Origin: Burkholderia sp. WSM2232
GTDB lineage: Bacteria; Pseudomonadota; Gammaproteobacteria; Burkholderiales; Burkholderiaceae
DNA: 64,000 nucleotides
Direction of reading: 5' to 3'
NCBI RefSeq assembly: GCF_000472545.1
Contig: NZ_AWZV01000031.1
Span: 276 to 64,275, forward strand
A program made the translations under genes and the position numbers. The notes beneath the pieces are model-generated. The model made no database searches. It saw nothing but the letters and a program-made list of their open reading frames with translations, and was not told the DNA's origin. Positions 17,441 through 25,388 of the stretch are shown here, piece after piece (position 1 is the first letter of the stretch; each line of letters begins with the position of its first letter).

Positions 17441-18322
17441 CCCGTTCTCCGATCTGACCGGTCCGAGCCGGCCCTCCTCACGCACGCCGCGATGCAGCGA
17501 CCACGCTGCGCCTGCGGCTCCCCTGAAAAACCCGAAAACTACCATCAATTATTGCGCGGACCAAAAAAAATGCCGCAGTGTCGCGCAAACGGTACAGCGT
17601 AAGCCGTGCCGGCGGAAAATGGGCGCAATTTTAGCGGGTTATGGGCGCATGTCTACCTGAAAAAAAGCCCGGCAAGCACGGCGATGAGCGGGCGGTGGCC
17701 AAGCCAGGCGCCGGCCGGCACTCGCGGGCGTTGGTGCCCGGCGGGTTTGTCGACTGCCTCGTGGCTCTCGCGCGGCGCTTTGCTTCTCAGGCTGGCCGGG
17801 CGGGCAGGCTTCGCGCGAGCCTGGTTCAGGGGTGACGGAGGCATTGGGCAAGTCACGAGCGAACGTTGCTAAGGACGGCGAAGCCGGGCGACGGAGGGCA
17901 CGAGCTAAGCACCGACGGGGAGCGACGGTCGGTGTGAGTCAGTCGGTGCGGGTCGGTGCGGGTCCTTGCGAGTTGGTGCGGGGCGGTGCGGGTCCTTGCG
18001 AGTTGGTGCGGGGCGGTGCGAGCCAGTACGAGTCACTGCCGGTCGGTGCTAGTCTGTGGTAGTCGCTGCCAGTTCGTGCGAGCCAGTGCCAGCCGCTGCC
18101 GGCCGGTGCTAGTCTGTGGTAGTCGGTGCAGGTTCGCGCGAGCCAGTGCGATCCAGTACAAGCCGCTGCCGGTCGGCGCCGGTCAGTCTGCGTCCGTCGC
18201 GACAGACAACCGCCCGCCCGCGCCCAGCCGGACGCGGCGTCTGCCCGCTTGCCGCGACTGCCGGCCCGCCTCCTCCGGGCACAGGCCTTGCGGAACCAGG
18301 CAGTCCTTGACCTCAGGCATCC
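17441..18322. other. Long spacer upstream of the Nramp gene
   Basis: 880 bases with no credible gene. The first 150 bases should carry the potF promoter on the minus strand. Positions 17941-18190 are a 10-bp periodic array. Open frames across it on both strands (including a 401-codon minus frame at 17939-19144) come from the repeat and from the antisense of the transporter and are not genes. Confidence 0.6.
17941..18190. repeat. 25-unit, 10-bp phased degenerate tandem array
   Basis: Twenty-five consecutive decamers close to RGTCGGTGCG, keeping strict 10-bp phase from 17941 to 18190 without an indel. A higher-order 60-bp period is visible: the 22-base block starting GGTCGGTGCTAGTC recurs at 18041 and, with one change, at 18101. 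The array ends about 130 bp before the start of the Nramp transporter gene. Confidence 0.9.
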
Positions 18323-19618
18323 ATGAACACCAATCCTTTTGCGCTGCGCCCCAACCGCCGTCGGCGTCTGCCCGAAGGAGGACCCGCGCACTGGTTCTCG
18401 TTCGTCGGCGCGGGCGCGCTGATCGCCGTCGGCTATATCGATCCCGGCAACTGGGCGACAGCGCTCGGCGCGGGCGCCGGCTACGGCTACCAGTTGCTCG
18501 GCATGGTGGTGCTCTCCAGCCTGATGGCGATGCTGCTGCAATGGCTGTCGTCGCGGCTCGGCGTCGTCACCGGGCGCGATCTCGCGCAGGTCTGCCGCGA
18601 GCGTTCCGGGCCCCGCCGCACGATCTTTCTGTGGCTCACCAGCGAGGTGGCGATCATCGCCTGCGACGTCGCCGAGGTGGTCGGCAGCGCCGTCGCATTG
18701 CAATTGCTGTTGGGCGTCTCGCTGACCGTCGGCGTGCTGATGTCCGCGGTATGCACGTTCGCGCTGCTCGCGCTCCAGCAGCAAGGCGGCCGCAAGCTGG
18801 AAGCGGTGATCGCGTCGCTGATCGGGTTCGTCGGACTGTGCTTCGTCATCGAACTGGCGCTTGCGCGGCCCGACTGGCACGCGGCGCTGGCCGGCACCGC
18901 GCCGAGTCCCGCACTGCTGCGCAACGCGGGCATGCTCTGGCTCGCGGCGGGCATCGTCGGCGCGACGGTCATGCCGCACAATCTCTATCTGCACTCGTCG
19001 CTCGTCAAGCACCATGCCCCCGAGAGCAGCGACGCCCAGATCCGGGCCGCGTTGCACGTGGTCAATATCGACACCATCGGCTCCCTTCTCTTTGCCTTCG
19101 TGATCAATGCCGCGTTGCTGATCGTCGCCGCTGCGGTGTTCCATTCAAGCGGCCACCGGGACGTCACCGACCTCGCGGACGCGCATCGCCTGATCGCGCC
19201 GCTGCTAGGCACACACTGGGCCGGCATTCTGTTTGCCGCAGCGCTTCTCGCGTGCGGCCTTAGCGCGACCGTGACGGGCACCCTGGCAGGCCAGGCGGTG
19301 ATGGAAGGCTTTTTGCAATTGCGCCTGCCACGCTGGAAACGCGCGCTGCTCACGCGCGCGCTCGCGATCGGACCGGCACTCGTCGCCGTGACGATGTTCG
19401 GCCAGCAAGGCTCGAATCAGTTGCTGGTCGCAAGCCAGGTGGTGCTGAGCCTGCAATTGCCGCTCGCGGTGGTGCCGCTGATCCGCTATGCGTCCGATGC
19501 CCGCCTGATGCGAAGCTGGCGCGTGCGCGGCGTGCCGCTCGTGCTCGCGTGGATGTCCGCGAGTTTCATCATCGTGCTCAACGGCGCGCTGCTGTGGCAG
19601 GTCGCATTCGGCGACTGA
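18323..19618 (+). CDS. mntH: Nramp-family divalent metal transporter (MntH-like)
   Basis: A 431-aa proton-coupled transporter for Mn2+/Fe2+-type metals with eleven predicted helices. The metal-site motif of helix 1, DPGN (40-43), and of helix 6, MPH (217-219, GATVMPHNLYLHS), are both intact, which marks a metal transporter rather than the Mg/Al or purine-like Nramp branches. The family signature GQAVMEGFLQLRLPRWKRAL follows helix 8. Only a weak ribosome site (AGGCATCC) precedes the ATG. No Fur/MntR box was recognised. The upstream 10-bp array could influence its promoter. Confidence 0.9.
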   Translation: MNTNPFALRPNRRRRLPEGGPAHWFSFVGAGALIAVGYIDPGNWATALGAGAGYGYQLLGMVVLSSLMAMLLQWLSSRLGVVTGRDLAQVCRERSGPRRTIFLWLTSEVAIIACDVAEVVGSAVALQLLLGVSLTVGVLMSAVCTFALLALQQQGGRKLEAVIASLIGFVGLCFVIELALARPDWHAALAGTAPSPALLRNAGMLWLAAGIVGATVMPHNLYLHSSLVKHHAPESSDAQIRAALHVVNIDTIGSLLFAFVINAALLIVAAAVFHSSGHRDVTDLADAHRLIAPLLGTHWAGILFAAALLACGLSATVTGTLAGQAVMEGFLQLRLPRWKRALLTRALAIGPALVAVTMFGQQGSNQLLVASQVVLSLQLPLAVVPLIRYASDARLMRSWRVRGVPLVLAWMSASFIIVLNGALLWQVAFGD

Positions 19619-19912
19619 GGCAAGAGGCCGGACAGCCGCTACCCGGCTCTCGCGCGCCGGTGCAGTGAACTTGTAAATATTCCGTCGGTCTTGACGTGTG
19701 CGCCGCGGCGCCGCCAGCCGTTGCCGTGATACAAAGGGCAGCGCTGCACTCGCGGCAGCCTTCTTGCGCCACCAGCTTTTCTATAGTTTCTGATTCGCAC
19801 GCGTCTCGCTCTCAGGGCGGCGACGCAATGAAATGCGATGCATCGGGCATGATGCCTACCCGACACGCGTCGCGCCGTTGGTCTCACAGCCCTCGCTCCC
19901 GGATGACAGCCT

Positions 19913-21283
19913 ATGCCTTTTGTTGCTATCAGCCTCGCGTTCGTTACCGCCCCGTTCGACCGCTTCACGCTCCGAAGCATCACGACGCACCGCCGCCCGT
20001 CCGGCTACCGCAAGCGCGGCGCGCCCGCCTGCGCCCTCGCCGCGCTGGTCGTGCTGGTCGTGCTGAGCGCGGTTTGCCGCGAGGCGTCTGCCACAGTCTC
20101 CATGCTGCAGCCCGCGCGCATCGCTGCAGCCAACGAGCCGCTGCAGATCACGCTGCTCTATTCCGCCGACGACGGCACTGCGCTCACTGTCACCGTGCCG
20201 CAGACCTTGCGGGTGAACCTGAGCGGCGGTGAGCAATCTCCGCGGCCGCTCGAACTCGCGCGCGAAGCGGGCGTGCCCAATACGCTGCGTCTGCGGCCGG
20301 GCCAGTTCCGCAAAGTGCGCTTCGCGGCGCCCTGGCCAGAGTCGGCGCGCGGCGAGGTGCGCATCGATCCGGTTGGCTTCGACGCTTCCCCGGCGCTCGT
20401 CGTGATCAATCGCGGCCCCGATCAGGATGCAATCGCGCAGGCCGAGCGCAGCGAGAGCAAGGCGAGCACGCCCGCCCAGGCCGCGGCGACGGCGGCCGCG
20501 CTCGACGGCCCCACGGGCGACGCGATCTCGCCGCCCGGAGACTCGCTGTCGACGACCGGACGCGGCGTCTTCGCGCACGTCTCCTATTACGAGCCGATGT
20601 ATATCGCCTTCGGCCACAACGGCGACACTAATGCCCGGCTACAACTGAGCTTCAAGTATCGCCTGCGCATTCCGGACGATCTGCGCTCGAAAGCATTTAC
20701 CGACAACCTGTACTTCGCGTACACGCAAACGTCGGTATGGGATCTGTCCGCGGAATCGCGGCCGTTTCGCGACACCACGTACTCGCCGCAGTTGTTCTAT
20801 TACGTGCCGGACACGGGCTGGCGCAGTCCGTTCTTCACGCGCATGGGCTTCGCGGCCGGCATTGCGCATGAATCGAACGGCAAGGGTGGCGACGATTCGC
20901 GCAGCATCAACATGCCATTTATCCGCCCGACGTGGGAATTCGGCGATCTGGCAGCGAACCATCTGACGGTGTCGCCGAAGATCTACTACTACGTCGGCAC
21001 CAAGAACAACCCCGACATTGCGGCCTATCGCGGCTACGTGGACCTGCTGGTCAAGTACGGCAGCCCGGACGGCTGGCAGTTGGCCACCACGCTGCGCAAA
21101 GGCACCAAGCACTGGTACGGCAGCGTCGACACGCAATTTACCTATCCGCTCGCGAAGCTGCTCGGCAGCGCGTGGGGCGGCTATCTGTGGGTCGGCTATT
21201 TCAACGGCTACGGCGAGGATCTGCTCGACTACAACAACCGTCAGCACTGGATCGCGCGCATCGGCTACAGCATCGCGCGATGA
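19913..21283 (+). CDS. pldA: Outer membrane phospholipase A (OMPLA-like) with N-terminal domain
   Basis: A 456-aa protein. A signal-like segment (ALAALVVLVVLSAVCREASA, to about residue 60) is followed by a roughly 150-residue extra domain and an Ala/Ser linker, then the 12-strand OMPLA barrel from about 215. The catalytic triad is present with the spacing of the E. coli enzyme: His319 and Ser321 in AHESNGKGG and Asn333 in RSINMPF (2 and 12 residues apart, as His142/Ser144/Asn156). The last residue is Arg, not the usual aromatic. It should hydrolyse phospholipids that reach the outer leaflet. The start is uncertain because 30 residues precede the hydrophobic core. Single gene. Confidence 0.88.
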   Translation: MPFVAISLAFVTAPFDRFTLRSITTHRRPSGYRKRGAPACALAALVVLVVLSAVCREASATVSMLQPARIAAANEPLQITLLYSADDGTALTVTVPQTLRVNLSGGEQSPRPLELAREAGVPNTLRLRPGQFRKVRFAAPWPESARGEVRIDPVGFDASPALVVINRGPDQDAIAQAERSESKASTPAQAAATAAALDGPTGDAISPPGDSLSTTGRGVFAHVSYYEPMYIAFGHNGDTNARLQLSFKYRLRIPDDLRSKAFTDNLYFAYTQTSVWDLSAESRPFRDTTYSPQLFYYVPDTGWRSPFFTRMGFAAGIAHESNGKGGDDSRSINMPFIRPTWEFGDLAANHLTVSPKIYYYVGTKNNPDIAAYRGYVDLLVKYGSPDGWQLATTLRKGTKHWYGSVDTQFTYPLAKLLGSAWGGYLWVGYFNGYGEDLLDYNNRQHWIARIGYSIAR

Positions 21284-21383
21284 ATCGACAGGCGGCGGCC
21301 ATCCGGCGTCGGGTGCCGTCGCCACGCCGCGCTTACGTATCGGTTAACATAGCGGCACTCCGCTTTCCGCTGCAAGGTTCCAG

Positions 21384-21587
21384 ATGGCTTCCAATCTCCA
21401 CGCTCTTCCCGACAGCCCATGCATTGGCGTGTGTTCGACACTTTTCGACGAAGTCTGCAAAGGCTGCGGCCGCACGGCCGGCGAGGTGTCAAACTGGGTG
21501 TTCCTGAGCGACGAGGAAAAGCGCGCCGTGTGGGCGCGCATCGAGCAGGAAGGCACGGCCATGCGCTTCCAGAACGACAAGCTCTGA
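21384..21587 (+). CDS. DUF1289 family small Cys-rich protein
   Basis: A 67-aa protein with the family pattern: SPCIGVCSTLFDEVCKGCGRT then EVSNWVFLSDEEKRAVW. Four cysteines (in CIGVC and CKGC) look like a metal or Fe-S site. The family is widespread in proteobacteria without an established function. It sits alone 100 bp after the phospholipase gene. The following 100 bases are a 24-bp tandem repeat. Confidence 0.88.
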   Translation: MASNLHALPDSPCIGVCSTLFDEVCKGCGRTAGEVSNWVFLSDEEKRAVWARIEQEGTAMRFQNDKL

Positions 21588-21614
21588 GCGGATCGCCGGG
21601 GCGCTGCTTGAGGC

Positions 21615-21686
21615 GCTTCTTGGGGTGCTTCGGGAGGCGCTTCTTGAGTCGCTTCGGGAGGCGCCCCCTGAGTCACTCCTTGATGC
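21615..21686. repeat. Three tandem copies of a 24-bp unit
   Basis: Units at 21615, 21639 and 21663; the first two are nearly identical (GCTTCTTGRGKYGCTTCGGG plus AGGC), the third diverged. Each is itself two 12-bp halves. It lies between the convergent DUF1289 and ompW genes. Confidence 0.8.
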
Positions 21687-21738
21687 GCTCGTCAAGATGT
21701 CCCGGCGACGCGGCTCACGCCACGCGCCGGTTCATCTC

Positions 21739-22395
21739 TCAAAAGCGCATGCCGACACCAAGCCCCACCACCACCGGATCGATGCTAACGCGGCCGAGCG
21801 GCTGAGCGCCCAGCGACGCGTCCGTGTGCATCCAGATCTTCTTGATGTCCGCGTTGACGAACAGTGTCTTCGTGACCTGCACGTCCACGCCGGCCTGCAG
21901 CGCCGGACCGAAGCTGTGGTTACGGATCGACACCGGCTGTGCGCCGGCGTGCAGCCCATTGTTATAGAAGAGCGTGTAGTTCAAACCCGCGCCGACATAG
22001 GGACGCACGCGCCCGGCGTGATTGAAGTGATATTGCAGCAGCAACGTGGGCGGCAACACGTTCACGCCACCCAACCCGCCAATGCTCGACGTGAGCTGAT
22101 GCCGCGAAGTGCCGAGAATCAGTTCGACGCCGATGTTGTCGCGAATCATGTAGGTGAAATCGAGCTCCGGCACCGTCGCGTTGTTCACGTCGGTATGCAG
22201 CGTCGAGAGCGTTCCCGTCGTCGAGACGCTCGGCATGATACTGATTGCACGCAGACGCACGAGCACGTCGCCGGCGTGAATGCCGCTCATCGAGTCGTCG
22301 CCCGCCGCATGCGCGGGCGCGCTCAGCGCCGTTGCGCACAATAGCGCAGACGCAATTGCAGCAGTCCTGATGGTGTTACTGAGCGAGACTTTCAT
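21739..22395 (-). CDS. ompW: OmpW-family outer membrane porin
   Basis: A 218-aa protein with signal peptide (to about AHA, residue 30) and an eight-stranded barrel. The family hallmarks are GDVLVRLRAISIMPS near the N-terminus, ELDFTYMIRDNIGVELILGTSRH, PPTLLLQYHF and RPYVGAGLNYTLFYN. It ends GVGMRF, with the C-terminal Phe that directs BamA insertion. OmpW forms a narrow hydrophobic channel for small hydrophobic compounds. Single gene with its own promoter. Confidence 0.93.
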   Translation of the reverse strand: MKVSLSNTIRTAAIASALLCATALSAPAHAAGDDSMSGIHAGDVLVRLRAISIMPSVSTTGTLSTLHTDVNNATVPELDFTYMIRDNIGVELILGTSRHQLTSSIGGLGGVNVLPPTLLLQYHFNHAGRVRPYVGAGLNYTLFYNNGLHAGAQPVSIRNHSFGPALQAGVDVQVTKTLFVNADIKKIWMHTDASLGAQPLGRVSIDPVVVGLGVGMRF

Positions 22396-22467
22396 TTTTC
22401 CCTTCCCCGTTTATTGATGATATGTGGGGATTGTCGAAGCTCGGGCCGCGCGACAGTTTGACTCGCA

Positions 22468-23658
22468 TCAACCGAGCGAGAACGCCCAGCGCCCTGCGAC
22501 AGCCGGTCGCGCCACGCCGGTCAGCAGCAGTTCAATAAGGTCGTGCACGCTGCGAATCGCCGAGCCGAACGGCAGCGCTTCCTTGCCGCGGAAAAACAGG
22601 CCGTTCGCCACGTCGCCGCGCAACGCGGCGGCAAGGCGCGTGTCGATGCAGAAATGCCCGAATTTCTCGACGCCATCGCGCAAGCCGCATACGCTCAGGC
22701 ATTCGAGCGCGGTGGGGCACGCATGTTTGAGCGCACCGATCTTCTCGCGAATCCGCGCCTCATGCCGCAAATAGCGTGTAAGCCATGGCGTTTTCACGGC
22801 GCGCGCGGGCAAGCCGGTCACGCTGACGAACTCGACGATGTCTTCCGGCGCAGCCTCGGCCAGCACGCGTTTGAAATTCGGATGCGCGTCGCCTTCCTCG
22901 GTCACCGCGAACGGCGTGCCGAGCTGCACCCCGCTCGCGCCCGCGTTCAGCAGCGCCCGCACGGCCTCATGGCTGTTGATGCCGCCCGCGAGAATCAGCG
23001 GCACCTGCTTACGATCCACGCCGAGCGAGGCGAATACGGCCTCCAGCTCCTCGAGAATGCGCATGAAGTCGAAGCGCTGGTCGTTCATGTCCGCGATGCT
23101 GGTGACGCCAAGATGCCCGCCCGCATGCGCCGGATGCTCGATCACCACTGCATCGGGCAGGCGGCCCTTCTTCATCCACTTCTTCAACACGAGCGCGACC
23201 CCGCGGCTGTCCGAGAGAATCGGAATGAGCGCAATGTCGTGGCCCTGCGTCATGTCCGGCAGATCGAGCGGCAAGCCCGCGCCCATTACGATTGCGTCGG
23301 CGCCGCTTTCGCAGGCAACGCGCACGTAATCCGCCTGCGCGCTGACTGCCTTCATCACGTTGACGGCAATCATGCCGCGGCCTTCGCTGAGTTTCTTCGC
23401 CGCGTGGATTTCGCGCGCGAGCGCCGTGAGATTTGCTTCTTCGAGCGTGGCGCGATCGGGCGACTCGCGGCAGCGCTCGACGAGATCGGGATGGTGGTGG
23501 CGCAGGTCGATGCTGGCGATCGTGCCGAGCGCGCCCTCGCGCGCAACGCTGCCGGCGAGACGATGCGCCGAAATGCCGACGCCCATGCCGCCCTGCACGA
23601 TGGGCAGTAACGAGCGGCCACGAATGACTAGCGGAGAGAACGAATGAGAGTGAAGCAT
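22468..23658 (-). CDS. Nitronate monooxygenase (2-nitropropane dioxygenase family)
   Basis: A 396-aa FMN-dependent TIM-barrel enzyme that oxidises nitronates. It shows the N-terminal phosphate/FMN motif IVQGGMGVGIS, the central EHPAHAGGHLG loop, LILAGGINS and the GASGVQLGTPF motif. It is longer than the short class I enzymes; the extra C-terminal part contains a Cys-rich run (CPTALECLSVCGLRDG) as in a subgroup with a possible metal or disulfide site. The start lies just inside a 17-bp perfect inverted repeat and has no clear Shine-Dalgarno sequence. The upstream aldehyde dehydrogenase on the same strand could be co-transcribed. Confidence 0.87.
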   Translation of the reverse strand: MLHSHSFSPLVIRGRSLLPIVQGGMGVGISAHRLAGSVAREGALGTIASIDLRHHHPDLVERCRESPDRATLEEANLTALAREIHAAKKLSEGRGMIAVNVMKAVSAQADYVRVACESGADAIVMGAGLPLDLPDMTQGHDIALIPILSDSRGVALVLKKWMKKGRLPDAVVIEHPAHAGGHLGVTSIADMNDQRFDFMRILEELEAVFASLGVDRKQVPLILAGGINSHEAVRALLNAGASGVQLGTPFAVTEEGDAHPNFKRVLAEAAPEDIVEFVSVTGLPARAVKTPWLTRYLRHEARIREKIGALKHACPTALECLSVCGLRDGVEKFGHFCIDTRLAAALRGDVANGLFFRGKEALPFGSAIRSVHDLIELLLTGVARPAVAGRWAFSLG

Positions 23659-23664
23659 GGCGGA

Positions 23665-23706
23665 CCCGACGGACGATTATCGAAGCGTGGATAATCGTCC
23701 GTCGGG
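23665..23706. promoter_or_regulatory. 17-bp perfect inverted repeat at the nitronate monooxygenase start
   Basis: Arms CCCGACGGACGATTATC (23665-23681) and GATAATCGTCCGTCGGG (23690-23706) with an eight-base loop, no mismatches. It ends seven bases before the start codon of the minus-strand nitronate monooxygenase gene, 82 bp after the aldehyde dehydrogenase stop. No T-tract follows in either direction, so it is not a standard terminator. It could be an operator or an mRNA hairpin masking the ribosome site. Confidence 0.8.
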
Positions 23707-23787
23707 CGCGGGCGGCGTTGCGTCAGGTCAATCTGCGTGCGAATGCGCGGGCCGCGTCGGCGTAAAAGTTGACGCCGGTCATGCTTA

Positions 23788-25212
23788 TCAGACTCTGAAT
23801 TGCATTGACTTGAACTCGAGATATTCCTCGAGACCATAGACGCCGTTCTCGCGGCCAAAGCCCGATTGCTTGAAGCCACCGAACGGCGCCGCCATATTCC
23901 ATGCGCCGCCGTTGATGTCCACCTGGCCCGTGCGCAGGCGGCGCGCGACGGCTTGCGCGCGCTCGTCGCTGCCGGCCCACACTGCGCCGCCGAGCCCGTA
24001 GGGAGAATCGTTGGCAATCCGAATTGCTTCCTCTTCGTCCTTGTAGGTCAGAATGGACAGCACCGGACCAAAGATCTCTTCTTGCGCGATCGTCGCCTTC
24101 GGATGCACGCGGCCGAACACTGTCGGCTTGACGAAAAAGCCTTTCGACACGCCGTCAGGCAGCCCCGCGCCGCCCGTCACCAGTTCGGCGCCCTCCTCGA
24201 TGCCCTTCGCGATGTACTGCTGCACGCGCGCCTGCTGCACCGCGGACGCCAGCGGCCCGAGACGCGTTTTTTCATCACGCGGATCGCCCGGTGCATAGCT
24301 CTCGGCCGCCTGTTTCGCAAGCGCGCGCGCTTCGTCGTAGCGCGCTTCGGGCACCAGCATGCGCGTGTGCGCGGAGCAGGTTTGCCCCGAGTTCAGAAAG
24401 CACGCGCTCACCGTGCCTTTCACGGCGGCGGCGAAGTCGGCGTCATCGAGAATGACGGACGCCGACTTGCCGCCCAGTTCGAGCGCAACACGCTTGACCG
24501 TCGCCGACGCCAGTTCCGACACGCGCTTGCCCGCGCGAGTCGAGCCTGTGAACGACACCATATCGACCGATGGATGGCTCGCCAGCACTTCGCCGACCAC
24601 CGGCCCATAACCGCTCACCAGGTTGAACACGCCGGCGGGCAGCCCGGCTTCATGAATCGCCTGGGCCAGCACGAACGCATTGAGCGGCGCGATCTCCGAC
24701 GGTTTGAGCACCACCGTGCAACCGGCCGCGAGCGCCGCCGCGACCTTCAGCGTGATCTGATTGAGCGGATAGTTCCACGGTGTGATTGCCGCGACCACGC
24801 CGACCGGCTCGCGCACGACGAGCGAATTGCCGACGCGCTTTTCGAACTCGAAGCTCTTTGCAAGCTGCGCATATGCGCTCCAGTTGTAGACCGGGCTGCC
24901 CACCTGGATCGCGCGCGCGAGCTTCAGCGGCATGCCGACTTCGCCTGCGATCAGCGCGGCCAGCTCGTCCGTGCGCGCTTTCAGGTTCGCCGCGATGCGC
25001 TCCAGATAGTCGCCGCGCTGTGCGGCGCTGGTGGCGGCCCAGCCGTCGAAGGCCACGCGCGCGGCCGCAATCGCGCTTTCGGCGTCGGCCTCGACGCCTT
25101 CGGGGATGCGTCCCATCACCTGCTCAGTGCCGGAGTCGATCACGTCGATGGTGCCGGTGCCGCACGGCGCGATCCATTTGCCGTCGATATAGAGTTTGTC
25201 GTAGATCTTCAT
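23788..25212 (-). CDS. NAD(P)-dependent aldehyde dehydrogenase
   Basis: A 474-aa ALDH-superfamily enzyme with the oxyanion Asn147 (TPWNYPL), general base Glu245 (ALELGGKSA) and nucleophile Cys279 (NSGQTCSAHTR). EEIFGPVLSI and the C-terminal dimer motif PFGGFKQSGFGRENG are intact. It belongs to the broad-substrate group near the betaine/vanillin/aliphatic aldehyde dehydrogenases; the substrate cannot be fixed from sequence. It precedes the nitronate monooxygenase on the same strand with a 129-bp gap. That enzyme releases carbonyl compounds from nitronates, so a shared pathway is possible but not shown. Confidence 0.9.
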   Translation of the reverse strand: MKIYDKLYIDGKWIAPCGTGTIDVIDSGTEQVMGRIPEGVEADAESAIAAARVAFDGWAATSAAQRGDYLERIAANLKARTDELAALIAGEVGMPLKLARAIQVGSPVYNWSAYAQLAKSFEFEKRVGNSLVVREPVGVVAAITPWNYPLNQITLKVAAALAAGCTVVLKPSEIAPLNAFVLAQAIHEAGLPAGVFNLVSGYGPVVGEVLASHPSVDMVSFTGSTRAGKRVSELASATVKRVALELGGKSASVILDDADFAAAVKGTVSACFLNSGQTCSAHTRMLVPEARYDEARALAKQAAESYAPGDPRDEKTRLGPLASAVQQARVQQYIAKGIEEGAELVTGGAGLPDGVSKGFFVKPTVFGRVHPKATIAQEEIFGPVLSILTYKDEEEAIRIANDSPYGLGGAVWAGSDERAQAVARRLRTGQVDINGGAWNMAAPFGGFKQSGFGRENGVYGLEEYLEFKSMQFRV

Positions 25213-25322
25213 GATGATCGGCCCCTAGGTGGGATGTTGGTTGGTCTATTCTAACCAGCGTCGGTCAAAGGCTCGGCGTTGCCTCGCGGCGCGCGCCACT
25301 CGGGCGCCAGGCCGGCGCCATG

Positions 25323-25352
25323 AAAAAAGCCCGCTTCGAAGAAGCGGGCTTT
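25323..25352 (-). terminator. Terminator of the ABC-F gene
   Basis: Stem AAAGCCCGCTTC / GAAGCGGGCTTT with a GAA loop; on the minus strand the second arm runs into six T residues. It lies about 35 bp beyond the stop of the minus-strand ABC-F gene. Confidence 0.88.
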
Positions 25353-25388
25353 GCGTTTCGCGAACCTGATCTGGTCGGGCTAATGGGC

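Noticed and set aside
17941..18190. CRISPR array
   Set aside because: Ten-base units directly abut with no spacers and no cas genes; the same holds for the 47989 and 58957 arrays.
17939..19144. 401-codon minus-strand frame across the 10-bp array and mntH
   Set aside because: Half repeat translation (periodic 10-residue pattern), half antisense of the transporter.
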